Shown here: positions 43,074 through 50,569 of the stretch, piece after piece
Layout: each line of letters opens with the position of its first letter
Numbering within the stretch: position 1 is the stretch's first letter
Assembly: GCF_013408925.1 (NCBI RefSeq)
Contig: NZ_JACCAB010000001.1
Span: forward strand, 1,798,001-1,862,000
Reading direction: 5' to 3'
DNA from: Pedococcus badiiscoriae
Lineage (GTDB): Bacteria; Actinomycetota; Actinomycetes; Actinomycetales; Dermatophilaceae
Length of the DNA stretch: 64,000 bases
Program-made: the position numbers and the translations under genes
The notes under the pieces: model-generated
Databases searched by the model: none
The model's input: the letters and a program-made list of their open reading frames with translations, nothing else
Told to the model about the DNA's origin: nothing

Positions 43074-43228
43074 GATGGCGGCGCCGACCCATGGCTGAGC
43101 CAGCACAGATGGATGAGTGTGCAATGAGAGTCCCCGTCTCTCTGGGGCGCTTCCTGTGTGTTCGCGCCCCGTCCACTCCGAGAGAGTCCCGACCCGCTGG
43201 AAGGTGACGACGGTGCTGATCACACGTC

Positions 43229-43869
43229 TCACATCGCGGTCCGCAGCTTCCCCGTCCCTACCAGTGGGCTGCCTTGGCGTAGAACGTCGTGCATGAGCAC
43301 GATGTCCTTGTCGTGCGCCGTCATCGCCGTAGCGACGATCTCGGGCGTCGTGGCGCCCGCGTAGTCACGAGTGTCGACCGTCCAGAGGACCTCGGTCATG
43401 CCCATGGACAGCGCAGTGGCACGGATTGCCGCCGTGGCAGGACCGAATGGCGGCCTGAAAAGCCACTCGCGGACGCCGGTGAGCTGCTCATGGATCTGTT
43501 GCGTGCCAAGGATCTCGTCGGTCACGGCATACGAGGGGAGCTCGTCGGGGAAGGGATGGGAGTAGCTATGGTCGCCTGGCCACTGCCCGGCAGCCTGCTG
43601 GGCGAGCACGAGGGCCGGGTGCAGCTGCTCCTGGGCGCCGACATTGAAGAACGTTGCCCGCACCTGCCCGTTGGCGGAGAGCGCGCCGAGGATCGCAGAG
43701 GTGCTGGCCGACGGACCGTCATCGAAGGTCGGGGCCCATAGCCGTGGACGCACCTGGGTGGCGCGGGCGGGTTGCTGGGTGAGGCGTGGGCGGCATGACC
43801 CGGGCTGAGCCCGAGAGTGACGGCGGTGAGGGCGCCGAGGACCGACCCTGCAGTCCGACGAAGTCTCAT
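43229..43869 (-). pseudogene. Polysaccharide deacetylase (NodB), frameshifted
   Basis: A signal peptide frame (MRLRRTAGSVLGALTAVTLG, then HAAHASPSNPPAPP) and the NodB frame (APTFDDGPSASTSAILGALS) are offset by one base near 43740. The NodB part keeps TFDDGPS, GDHSYSHP (metal His pair), RPPFGPAT, TVDTRDY and IVLMHD, so the catalytic set is present, but the C-terminus is short. Export would fail without a correction of the frame. Confidence 0.7.
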
Positions 43870-44058
43870 GGGGTGATCGGGGTCCTTCCTGCGGTGGGCG
43901 CCAGCGCGTTCGCACGATGACCGGCCCTTCACCGTTGAGACGCCGCAGGCCTTCGTCTGTGACGTCCCCCGCGGCCGTCCACGACCCAGGAATCGCATGG
44001 CGCGCACGCCCGGACGCGCCACCCGACCTCGACGTGGGTCAGTCCCCGAGCAGGCCCT

Positions 44059-44511
44059 TCAATGGGGCCATCGCCACCAGGTCTGCGGGTGCACCATCGC
44101 GACCACATGAACCGCGACCAACGCGACGCCCGGACCGGTCAACCGGACGGGCGACTGGTGCTGGAAAGCCATCTCGATCTGCCAGTCACGCTCACCAGGC
44201 TCGATGCGTAGTCCGACAACTTCGGAGAACCACAAGCTCACCCAGCCTTTCAGGCGGTGACTCAACACCAGGCGCTGTGGCGTCCCCGTGACCTGGCATC
44301 CGCTGCGGTCGGCCCACGTCGTGAGCCTCGTCGTGTCATGCCGCCGCTCGAACGTGGCCACCACCTGGAAGATCGGCCGTTCATCGGCCCGCAGGGGCGC
44401 CGCCACGGTCCCGTCGACCAAAGGTGTGGCCGCGTCCGACCGCAACGCCCGGGCATACCTCACGGCCGCCACCCAGTCCGCAGACTCACCCGATGCCAGA
44501 TCCTGCGCCAC
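44059..44511 (-). CDS. Hypothetical protein
   Basis: A 150-aa protein from a GTG at 44511 (GGGAGG seven bases upstream). It appears beta-rich in the middle (FQVVATFERRHDTTRLTTWA, SLWFSEVVGLRIEPGERDWQ) with a short hydrophobic stretch near the end (GVALVAVHVVAMVHPQTWW). I do not recognise a family. It is divergent from the GAF/anti-sigma kinase gene, with a perfect 15-bp inverted repeat just upstream of its ribosome binding site. Confidence 0.45.
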   Translation of the reverse strand: MAQDLASGESADWVAAVRYARALRSDAATPLVDGTVAAPLRADERPIFQVVATFERRHDTTRLTTWADRSGCQVTGTPQRLVLSHRLKGWVSLWFSEVVGLRIEPGERDWQIEMAFQHQSPVRLTGPGVALVAVHVVAMVHPQTWWRWPH

Positions 44512-44521
44512 CCGCACCCCT

Positions 44522-44562
44522 CCCGTTACGCGACCGCACCCTGCAGTCGGTCGCGTAACGGG
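44522..44562. promoter_or_regulatory. 15-bp perfect inverted repeat in a divergent intergenic region
   Basis: CCCGTTACGCGACCG (44522-44536) and its complement (44548-44562) around an 11-base loop. It is either an operator for a dimeric regulator or a leader hairpin abutting the ribosome binding site of the leftward gene. Confidence 0.5.
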
Positions 44563-44665
44563 GAGACCCACTGCGGGCATTGGTGACGCGGTATCCAACG
44601 ACACCAGTCGAGGCATCACAGGATGAGACGCCTCACCGCGTGATCCGTGACGCCGCCCAGGCCGG

Positions 44666-44671
44666 TACCCT
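44666..44671 (+). promoter_or_regulatory. -10 element of the GAF/HATPase gene (leaderless)
   Basis: TACCCT, six bases, then the GTG at 44678. Confidence 0.5.
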
Positions 44672-44677
44672 GCGGAA

Positions 44678-45580
44678 GTGGCGCACACCGTCGCAAGCAG
44701 ACCGGTCCCGGAGGGGGAGGCGTGGGCGCAGTCCGCGCTCGCGCAGCTGGCCAACGTGCCGGGGGTCCATCGGGCAGGCTTGGCACTCGCCGAGGGCGGC
44801 GGGCGGAGGCTGCTGTTCACCGCGAGTGACCGCGAGACAGAGCGCTCCGTGCCGTGGTGTGAGATCGACGCCTACGAGGACGTCCCACTCACCCACGCCG
44901 TGCGCACGGGCGAGGTCGTGCTCGGTTCCCTGGACGACGTCGGCCGACGCTACCGGGCGTTCGTCGACCGCCAGCTGCCGACGACGCAAGCCTTGGCGGT
45001 CCTACCTATCGTCGCGTCCGGGCACGTCGTGGGCGCCTACGCCTTGTTCTTCGACGCAGCGCAGCACTTCGACCCGCAACGGGTGGCCGAGCTGGAGGCG
45101 CTCGCGGCGCGTCTGGGCGATGAGCTGCGCGAGGTGCAGCGCGCCACCACCCATGCCGACAGGTCCCTTGAGGCTGAGCCGGTGCCACCCAGTGCACAAG
45201 CAGTGACCTACTCCGTCGCCGCGGACCCTCGCGCAGTCGGTGCAGCACGCCACTTCGCCGTCAGCGCCCTCGCGGCGTGGGGCGTGGACGAGGGCACGGT
45301 CACGAATGCGATCCTGTGCCTGAGTGAGCTGGTCACCAACGCGGTGATGCACACCGACGCCGGATGCGAGCTGCGCTTCGTCCTCCACCACGGCGTCCTC
45401 ACCGGGACCGTTCGTGACAGTGGCTCGAACGTCGTCGTCGACCCCGGCAACGTGGCCGTGGATCCGTTGGCCGTCCACGGTCGCGGATTGCAGCTCGTGG
45501 ACGCGCTCGCCACGCGGTGGGGCTCCAGGTTGGACGCCGGGGGAATGACTGTGTGGTTCGTGCTCGAGCCGGCAGCCTGA
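44678..45580 (+). CDS. GAF domain plus RsbW-like anti-sigma kinase
   Basis: Cytosolic regulator of 300 aa. Residues 10-155 are a GAF-like sensory domain (VLPIVASGHVVGAYALFF). Residues 180-300 are a HATPase_c_2 domain of the RsbW/SpoIIAB anti-sigma kinase type: N box CLSELVTNAVMHTD, G1-like TVRDSGS and G2 VHGRGLQLVDALATRWG. Such proteins phosphorylate anti-anti-sigma factors or bind sigma factors. No STAS or SigB-type partner is in the window. The start is supported by a leaderless -10. Confidence 0.85.
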   Translation: MAHTVASRPVPEGEAWAQSALAQLANVPGVHRAGLALAEGGGRRLLFTASDRETERSVPWCEIDAYEDVPLTHAVRTGEVVLGSLDDVGRRYRAFVDRQLPTTQALAVLPIVASGHVVGAYALFFDAAQHFDPQRVAELEALAARLGDELREVQRATTHADRSLEAEPVPPSAQAVTYSVAADPRAVGAARHFAVSALAAWGVDEGTVTNAILCLSELVTNAVMHTDAGCELRFVLHHGVLTGTVRDSGSNVVVDPGNVAVDPLAVHGRGLQLVDALATRWGSRLDAGGMTVWFVLEPAA

Positions 45581-45613
45581 CGGTGGGCCTGGCGGGGTGT
45601 CGCGACCGTCCCG

Positions 45614-46780
45614 TCAGGCCTTCGCCGTCCCGGAGGCGAAGGCGTGGGCCGCCGTGACGATGGCGGATACGGTCTCGAGCTCGTCCTCGGTCCGGGGGCC
45701 GAAGAGCATGACGAAGCCGGCCGCGAGACGGGTGCCGGCCCACGGGTGGGGGACGCCCCAGCCGTGGGCGACGAGGTCGGCGGCGTAGGCAGCTGGGAGG
45801 GCGAGGTGGAGCGAGCCGTCGTATGCCGGGTGAAGGTGCGCGAACTCGCGCACACCGGGGACGAGGTAGGACTCGTCGGGGCCGGTGCCGTCGGGGAGGG
45901 TGAACGCCCGCGCTCCGGGTACCGAGATGCGTGACGGACCGCCCTGCACCCCGGCGAGGGCACTGACCCGCTCGAAGAGCTTCTCCTGCAACGTCTCCGG
46001 TGCGTTCTGCGACTGTTGCTGCTGGGGGATGTCCCAGTGGACCTGGGGGGAGGTGCCCTCGCGGTGGGGGAGGTGGCCACCGTCGACCGTGGTCCAGAAG
46101 ACCTCCTGAGGCGGCCCGACCGGCGGGGCTCCCTCGACGGCGAGGTGAGTGAAGAGCTCGGCGACCCACGCGGCGAGGCGTTGCATCGTCGCCGCGGTCA
46201 GCCCGTGGCCGCCCGGGTCGCGGCGTCCGACGGTGGGCGCGCCGGACTGGGTGTGCAGCCAGGTCCAGGTGCGGTCGAGCAGCTCGCGCGGGATGACGTG
46301 GTCCGCCTCTCCCTGCGCCACGAACACCGGCAGGTTGGCGAGGTGGCTGCGCTCGAACGGCAGGCCGGCGTCGAACGGCAGGGTGCCGTAGAGGATCGCT
46401 GCTCCGGCATAGCGCGACGGGTCGGCGAGGACGAGTCCGCCGGCGAAGGCGGCCCCTCCGCTGAAGCCGACCAGCACGACGGGCCGACCGGCTGGCGCCA
46501 CCGTGTCGAGCCAGGTGCGGAACCAGGCCATGGTCGCCTGGAGAGAGGAGGCCACTGGGCGGCCGATGCCACGGTTGGCGAACCACGCGAAGCCTCCGCC
46601 CTCGGCGATCGGGGCCCGCACGGCGGCATACTCGACGCCTTGGGGCAGGTGTGGCGCGATGCCGAGGATCTCCTGCTCGTTGGATCCTCGGCCGTGGAGG
46701 AGGACCACGAGCGGAGCGCTCGGGTCTGCGGCCCCATGGGTCGCGACGACCGGCGCCGCGAACGTCGTCTCGGCGCTCAC
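45614..46780 (-). CDS. Carboxylesterase-luciferase-domain fusion
   Basis: A 388-aa two-domain protein. Residues 20-220 are an alpha/beta hydrolase of the phospholipase/carboxylesterase type: VVLLHGRGSNEQEIL (oxyanion loop), VGFSGGAAFA (nucleophile Ser), VAQGEADHVIP (Asp) and DPGGHGLT (His). Residues 260-388 are a small domain of the bacterial luciferase-family (DUF5519) type (REFAHLHPAYDGSLHLALP, GWGVPHPWAG). The fusion is uncommon. It is the last gene of a coupled operon: its GTG overlaps the upstream TGA (GTGA). Confidence 0.8.
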   Translation of the reverse strand: MSAETTFAAPVVATHGAADPSAPLVVLLHGRGSNEQEILGIAPHLPQGVEYAAVRAPIAEGGGFAWFANRGIGRPVASSLQATMAWFRTWLDTVAPAGRPVVLVGFSGGAAFAGGLVLADPSRYAGAAILYGTLPFDAGLPFERSHLANLPVFVAQGEADHVIPRELLDRTWTWLHTQSGAPTVGRRDPGGHGLTAATMQRLAAWVAELFTHLAVEGAPPVGPPQEVFWTTVDGGHLPHREGTSPQVHWDIPQQQQSQNAPETLQEKLFERVSALAGVQGGPSRISVPGARAFTLPDGTGPDESYLVPGVREFAHLHPAYDGSLHLALPAAYAADLVAHGWGVPHPWAGTRLAAGFVMLFGPRTEDELETVSAIVTAAHAFASGTAKA

Positions 46781-47286
46781 GACGCGTCCTTCGGCACGAG
46801 CTCGGCTGCGGTGCGGACGCCGGTCCAGCGCTCGGCCTCAGCGGCGAGGTCGAGGCGCTCGACCGGTGCGGAGTGCTCGAACTCACCCCATGCCGCGCGG
46901 GGCAGCATCCACATCACTTCGAACTCGTTGCCGTCGGGGTCCTGGCCGTAGAGGCTCTTGGTGGCGCCGTGGCTGGACTCGCCGGTCAGGGCGCCGAGGC
47001 GCACCAGGGTGCTGCGGGCCTCGACGAGCTCGTCGATCGTGTCGACCTGCCACGCGAGGTGGTAGAGGCCGAGGGCGCCGCGGGGGCGCGGCGGCTGCGC
47101 ACCGACGCCGAACAGGCCCAGGTCGTGGTGGTTGCCGGAACGGGGGAGGCGCAGGAAGGCGGCGTGAGCGCGCGGTTCTCGCGCCACGACTTCCATCGCG
47201 AAAGCCTGCTGGTAGAAGTCGAGGCTGCGGTCGACGTCGCTGACGAACAGCACGGCGTGATTGAGACGTACGGCGTTGACGGTCAT
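46777..47286 (-). CDS. VOC (glyoxalase/dioxygenase-fold) protein
   Basis: Vicinal-oxygen-chelate protein of 169 aa with two beta-alpha-beta-beta-beta modules: RLNHAVLFVSDVDRSLDFYQ and GLYHLAWQVDTIDELVEA supply metal-ligand His residues, and DPDGNEFEVMW the ligand Glu. It could be a dioxygenase, a glyoxalase or a thiol-resistance protein; the substrate is unclear. It lies between the NAD(P)-binding protein and the hydrolase in one operon. Confidence 0.8.
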   Translation of the reverse strand: MTVNAVRLNHAVLFVSDVDRSLDFYQQAFAMEVVAREPRAHAAFLRLPRSGNHHDLGLFGVGAQPPRPRGALGLYHLAWQVDTIDELVEARSTLVRLGALTGESSHGATKSLYGQDPDGNEFEVMWMLPRAAWGEFEHSAPVERLDLAAEAERWTGVRTAAELVPKDAS

Positions 47287-47317
47287 GGTGGGGACTCTCT
47301 TCGTGTGGCTGGTCTGG

Positions 47318-47890
47318 TCAGGCGATGACGCCGAAGCCGCCGGTCCAGGAGATCTTCTCGTTGGCGGCCAGCGTGATCTGAAGGAAGCCGATCGCCTCCA
47401 GCTCGCGAGCGCGACGCAAGGAGCCGGCATCGATGGCTTTGAGGCCCCCGGCGGCGACGATGTCGGCCAGGGTCGACTTGGCGTCGGCGTCGTCACCGGC
47501 GATCAGGACGGTCGTGGTGAGGTCGCCCACCTTCCCTGTGGCCAACGTGCCAGCGAAGTTGGTGTTGAACGCCTTGAGGACGCGTGACTGGGGGAGTGCC
47601 GCGGCCAGCTCGGCGGCCGCGGAGCCGTCGGCGGCGACGGTGAGCGAGTCGAAGGTCTGGAAGTCGAGGGGGTTGGTGATGTCGACGACGATCCGCCCGG
47701 CGAGGTCGGCGCCGCGGGTGGCCACGAGGTCCGACAGGGACGGGTAGGGGACGGCCAGGACCACCACGTCGCCGAGGCGTGCGTCGGTGTCGTCCTTGCC
47801 GACGAGGCTGACGGTGTGTCCGCCGCGGCCTGCGACCGCGGCGATCGCCTGGCCCATGTTGCCGGTTCCGATGATCGAGATGTGCGCCAT
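47318..47890 (-). CDS. NADPH-dependent (F420-type) oxidoreductase-like protein
   Basis: Rossmann protein of 190 aa. MAHISIIGTGNMGQAIAAVA is the dinucleotide-binding loop of the F420-dependent NADP reductase-like family; DVVVLAVPYPSL, VVDITNPLD and KAFNTNFA follow in family order. These small relatives are often stress- or MarR-controlled quinone or ketone reductases; F420 use is not provable here. GAAAGG precedes the ATG at 47890. First gene of the operon divergent from marR. Confidence 0.82.
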   Translation of the reverse strand: MAHISIIGTGNMGQAIAAVAGRGGHTVSLVGKDDTDARLGDVVVLAVPYPSLSDLVATRGADLAGRIVVDITNPLDFQTFDSLTVAADGSAAAELAAALPQSRVLKAFNTNFAGTLATGKVGDLTTTVLIAGDDADAKSTLADIVAAGGLKAIDAGSLRRARELEAIGFLQITLAANEKISWTGGFGVIA

Positions 47891-47914
47891 GGTGAGCCTT
47901 TCAGAGTGGTGTCG

Positions 47915-47968
47915 TAAGTTGTCGATACAAGTAACACGCCTCGGCCGTAAGTTGTTCCTTCAACTAAT
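47915..47968. promoter_or_regulatory. Two MarR-type operators between divergent genes
   Basis: TAAGTTG-TCGATA-CAAGTAA (47915-47934) and TAAGTTG-TTCCTT-CAACTAA (47949-47968) are two copies of one imperfect palindrome, TAAGTTG-N6-CAAsTAA, with centres 34 bp apart. The second ends five bases before the -10 of the MarR gene. Arrangement fits autoregulation plus control of the leftward operon. Confidence 0.65.
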
Positions 47969-47972
47969 CCGA

Positions 47973-47978
47973 TAGGCT
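47973..47978 (+). promoter_or_regulatory. -10 element of the MarR gene (leaderless)
   Basis: TAGGCT, six bases, then the ATG at 47985; it favours that ATG over the in-frame GTG at 47979. Confidence 0.5.
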
Positions 47979-47984
47979 GTGAAC

Positions 47985-48488
47985 ATGACGACACGGTGGC
48001 TGGATCCGGGCGAGCGCGCTGCCTGGCTACGGTTCGAGGCGGTCATGGAGCTGCTCCCGGCCGCCCTCGACTCGCAGCTGCGCCGCGACGCAGGGCTCAG
48101 CCACTTCGACTACGTCGTCCTGGCGATGCTGTCCGAGGCGCCGGAGCGCACGCTGCGGATGACGGCCTTGGCCCAGCGCACCAGCGCGACGCTTCCCCGT
48201 CTGTCGCACGTGGTCCACAAGCTCGAGGGCCGGGGACTGGTTGAGCGCTTCCCCTGCCCCGAGGACGGCCGGGCCACCAACGCCCGCCTGACCAGCGCAG
48301 GGTGGGACATGGTCGTCCAGACCGCGCCCGGCCACGTCGAGACCGTCCGTCACCTCGTCTTCGACGCGCTGACTCCGACCCAGGTCCGGCAGCTGGCACG
48401 CATCAGCGACGCCATGCTCGGCCGCCTGGACCCGGGTGGCCGGGTGCGGGCGTTGCTGGAGCCCGACCAGGCTCCCGTGGCCGAGTAG
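47985..48488 (+). CDS. MarR family transcriptional regulator
   Basis: Winged-helix dimer of 167 aa: SHFDYVVLAMLSEAPERTLRM, the recognition helix RTSATLPRLSHVVHKLEGRG and the wing RFPCPEDGRATNARLTSAG are typical. Its single cysteine, in the wing, might allow redox sensing, but this is speculation. Divergent from the NAD(P)-binding/VOC/hydrolase operon with two matching palindromes between them, so it probably represses that operon and itself. Confidence 0.88.
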   Translation: MTTRWLDPGERAAWLRFEAVMELLPAALDSQLRRDAGLSHFDYVVLAMLSEAPERTLRMTALAQRTSATLPRLSHVVHKLEGRGLVERFPCPEDGRATNARLTSAGWDMVVQTAPGHVETVRHLVFDALTPTQVRQLARISDAMLGRLDPGGRVRALLEPDQAPVAE

Positions 48489-48539
48489 CCCCACTGACGA
48501 TCTTTGCCCTGTCCGAACCACCGGCAGGAAGATGACGCC

Positions 48540-49232
48540 ATGAAACTTCTCGGAGTACTCGGCGGGATGAGCTGGACCAGCACAGCCGAGTACTACCGGC
48601 TGCTCAACCAAGGAGTCGCCTCTCGGCTCGGCGGCCTGCACTCCGCTCACCTCCTGGTCCACAGCGTCGACTTCGAACCGGTCGCCGCGATGCAGCACGA
48701 CGGGAACTGGGACGGCACCGCGGCGGTGCTCGTCGATGCAGCCCGCGGGTTGGAACACGCCGGCGCCGAGGGGCTCATCCTCGCAACCAACACGATGCAC
48801 AAGGTCGCTGACCAGCTGCAGGAGGCCACGACCATTCCCCTGCTTCACATTGCCGACGCCACTGCGGCGCGCGTTCGGGCCGACGGCCTTCACACGGTCG
48901 CCCTGCTCGCGACAGCCTTCACGATGGAGCAGGACTTCTACGTCGGACGCCTACGCGAGCAGGGTCTCGAGGTGATCACCCCAGGCGCCGTCGAACGCGC
49001 CGACGTGCATCGCATCATCTACGACGAGCTGTGCCACGACGTGGTCCTCGACTCCTCGCGCAACCGCTATCGCGACGTCATGGACCACCTGGTCCAGCGC
49101 GGTGCGGAAGGCATCATCCTCGGGTGCACCGAAATCGGACTCCTCGTCGAAGGCGGTGACGCCTCAGTGCCGCTCTATGACACCGCCGCGATCCACTGCC
49201 AGGAGGCCGTCGACTGGATGCTGAGCTCCTGA
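48540..49232 (+). CDS. Aspartate/glutamate racemase family protein, YgeA-like
   Basis: Cofactor-independent amino-acid racemase of 230 aa. MKLLGVLGGMSWTSTAEYYR opens the fold, and the two catalytic positions are in ATNTMHK (Thr where most relatives have Cys) and LGCTEIGLLV (Cys). The Thr/Cys pair is as in E. coli YgeA, which acts on L-configured Asp/Glu-type or homoserine-like substrates with broad specificity. AGGAAG nine bases before the ATG at 48540 acts as ribosome binding site. Confidence 0.85.
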   Translation: MKLLGVLGGMSWTSTAEYYRLLNQGVASRLGGLHSAHLLVHSVDFEPVAAMQHDGNWDGTAAVLVDAARGLEHAGAEGLILATNTMHKVADQLQEATTIPLLHIADATAARVRADGLHTVALLATAFTMEQDFYVGRLREQGLEVITPGAVERADVHRIIYDELCHDVVLDSSRNRYRDVMDHLVQRGAEGIILGCTEIGLLVEGGDASVPLYDTAAIHCQEAVDWMLSS

Positions 49233-49446
49233 GCCCCTCCCGGCTCGCGGCGGGGTCGCGTGTGGCTGGCGTTCCAGATCGATCACGGTGTGCGCGTTCG
49301 TGTGGTTCTGTCCCGGGTCGACGGTCAGTCTGTGGCATGACCGGGGAGTCTGTGCACGTCCGTCCGAGTGGTCGACGTGCCCGCCGGCTTCAGGGTCCGG
49401 AGCTGCCTGGTCGTCCGCTGAACGTTCGCAAGCGGCGACTGCGTCG

Positions 49447-49734
49447 ATGTGGACCCCACGCGTACTCATGTGGCCTTCTCTGGTGGTGACCGCCTCACTC
49501 ATTGCAATCCCGTTCTTCACGTATCTGGCGGGCCCCTCGCAGATCGAGTGGGGGATCTTCATCGCCCTTGTGCCCATGGCGCTGTGGTCACTTCTGGCTG
49601 TGACCGTGGGTGCCGCGGTCTGGGCTGCCGGGCTAGGCGATGTGTGGGCGTCTGCGTTGGGGCGCGGGATTCTCTTCTCGCCGCCGCTGGCCTTCAGTGT
49701 GGCCATCGTTGTGGAGGGAGTCGTCGGTCACTGA
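49447..49734 (+). CDS. Small membrane protein
   Basis: A 95-aa protein with three hydrophobic segments (LMWPSLVVTASLIAIPFFTY, FIALVPMALWSLLAVTVGAA, PPLAFSVAIVVEGVVG). I recognise no family, and there is no good ribosome binding site. It abuts the degenerate region that follows. Confidence 0.45.
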   Translation: MWTPRVLMWPSLVVTASLIAIPFFTYLAGPSQIEWGIFIALVPMALWSLLAVTVGAAVWAAGLGDVWASALGRGILFSPPLAFSVAIVVEGVVGH

Positions 49735-49756
49735 ATGTCTGCGCTGAGCTTGCCGG

Positions 49757-49940
49757 GCGCAGTGGCTCGCCACCTCGCCGACCGCGCGCCGCCCGTCGGC
49801 GATCACCGCGAGCACCGCCTTGTACCTCTGCTCAGCCACGCTCATCTCCCACGTGGAAGGAGCGTCAAGAATCAGCCGAAGTAGGTGTCAAGCATCAGCC
49901 GAAACACTGTCAAGCATCAACCGAAGCCCAAACGTCAAGC
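49757..49940 (-). mobile_element. IS481-family insertion sequence remnant
   Basis: On the minus strand MSVAEQRYKAVLAVIADGRR (start at 49845) resembles the N-terminus of IS481-type transposases, but the frame decays after about 28 codons. Upstream of it four copies of GTCAAGNATCARSCGAA (49864-49880, 49887-49903, 49909-49925 and 49933-49949 approximately) resemble the repeated terminal sequence of such elements. The rest of the element and the other end are missing. Confidence 0.6.
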
Positions 49941-49968
49941 ATCAGGCGAACTCATAGAGCCGACAGTG

Positions 49969-50010
49969 TGCCCTCGGGCAGATTCGAACTGCCGACACCC
50001 GCTTTAGGAG
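49969..50010 (-). tRNA. 3' fragment of tRNA-Arg(CCU); probable attachment site
   Basis: Minus-strand CTCCTAA (anticodon loop), AGCGG, variable loop, GGCAG-TTCGAAT-CTGCC (T arm), CGAGGGC and a terminal A reproduce tRNA-Arg(CCU) from the anticodon loop to the discriminator. The 5' half is absent: the base-paired partner of AGCGG is replaced by unrelated sequence from 50011. Such 3' fragments mark integration by tyrosine integrases at the anticodon loop. The element would extend to the right. Confidence 0.65.
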
Positions 50011-50186
50011 TCCGTCGCCAACGCCAAGGCCCGCGGCGGTTCGTTGCTGCACAACGGTTTCCGAGCCTGTGTATGCCGGGTGGTACTGGCTGGTTCTGGT
50101 GCCGCGGGTACCTCTCGGGTACCTAGCGACCAACGTCTGGGGGGACATCATCGGGTACCGCATAGACATCCACGATGCTGCGACCA

Positions 50187-50285
50187 TGGAAGATCGCCCC
50201 CGCGATCGCCTGGGGCAACACCTGCGTCATCAAGCCGAGCGAGGACACCCCTGCATCCGTGACGCTGATGGGTCGGCTGGCCTAG
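50187..50285 (+). pseudogene. Aldehyde dehydrogenase fragment
   Basis: An open stretch translating WKIAPAIAWGNTCVIKPSED and continuing TPASVTLMGRLA then stop matches the NAD-binding core (KPSE) of aldehyde dehydrogenases. Only 32 codons remain, with nothing related on either side. The neighbouring 50011-50186 and 50286-50569 show no gene I can support. Confidence 0.6.
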
Positions 50286-50569
50286 ATCGCGGGGGTTCAA
50301 CCGCGACGGTCATCGATGGCCAGCTGACCATGCGCCTGTCCGACGCCGCTGGCGCGACCGGTTGGCGACGCCATCATGGTGCGCCGACCGGTGTGCGGAC
50401 GCCCTGACCGGGCGCCCCGCTGCTGCAGTTGGCCAGCGCGGAACCGGTTTTGCAGCACGCTGGCCGTGAGACAGAGCTCGGCTGCAAGATGACCGTCGCC
50501 GATCCGCCGAGCCCGGTTCTGCATGAGGTGCACCTTCCAGCGTCGAAGCCCGATGCGGGAGGATGGGGT

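Noticed and set aside
50069..50407. 112-codon plus-strand frame in the scar region
   Set aside because: Overlaps the aldehyde dehydrogenase fragment in another frame and shows no protein-like pattern.
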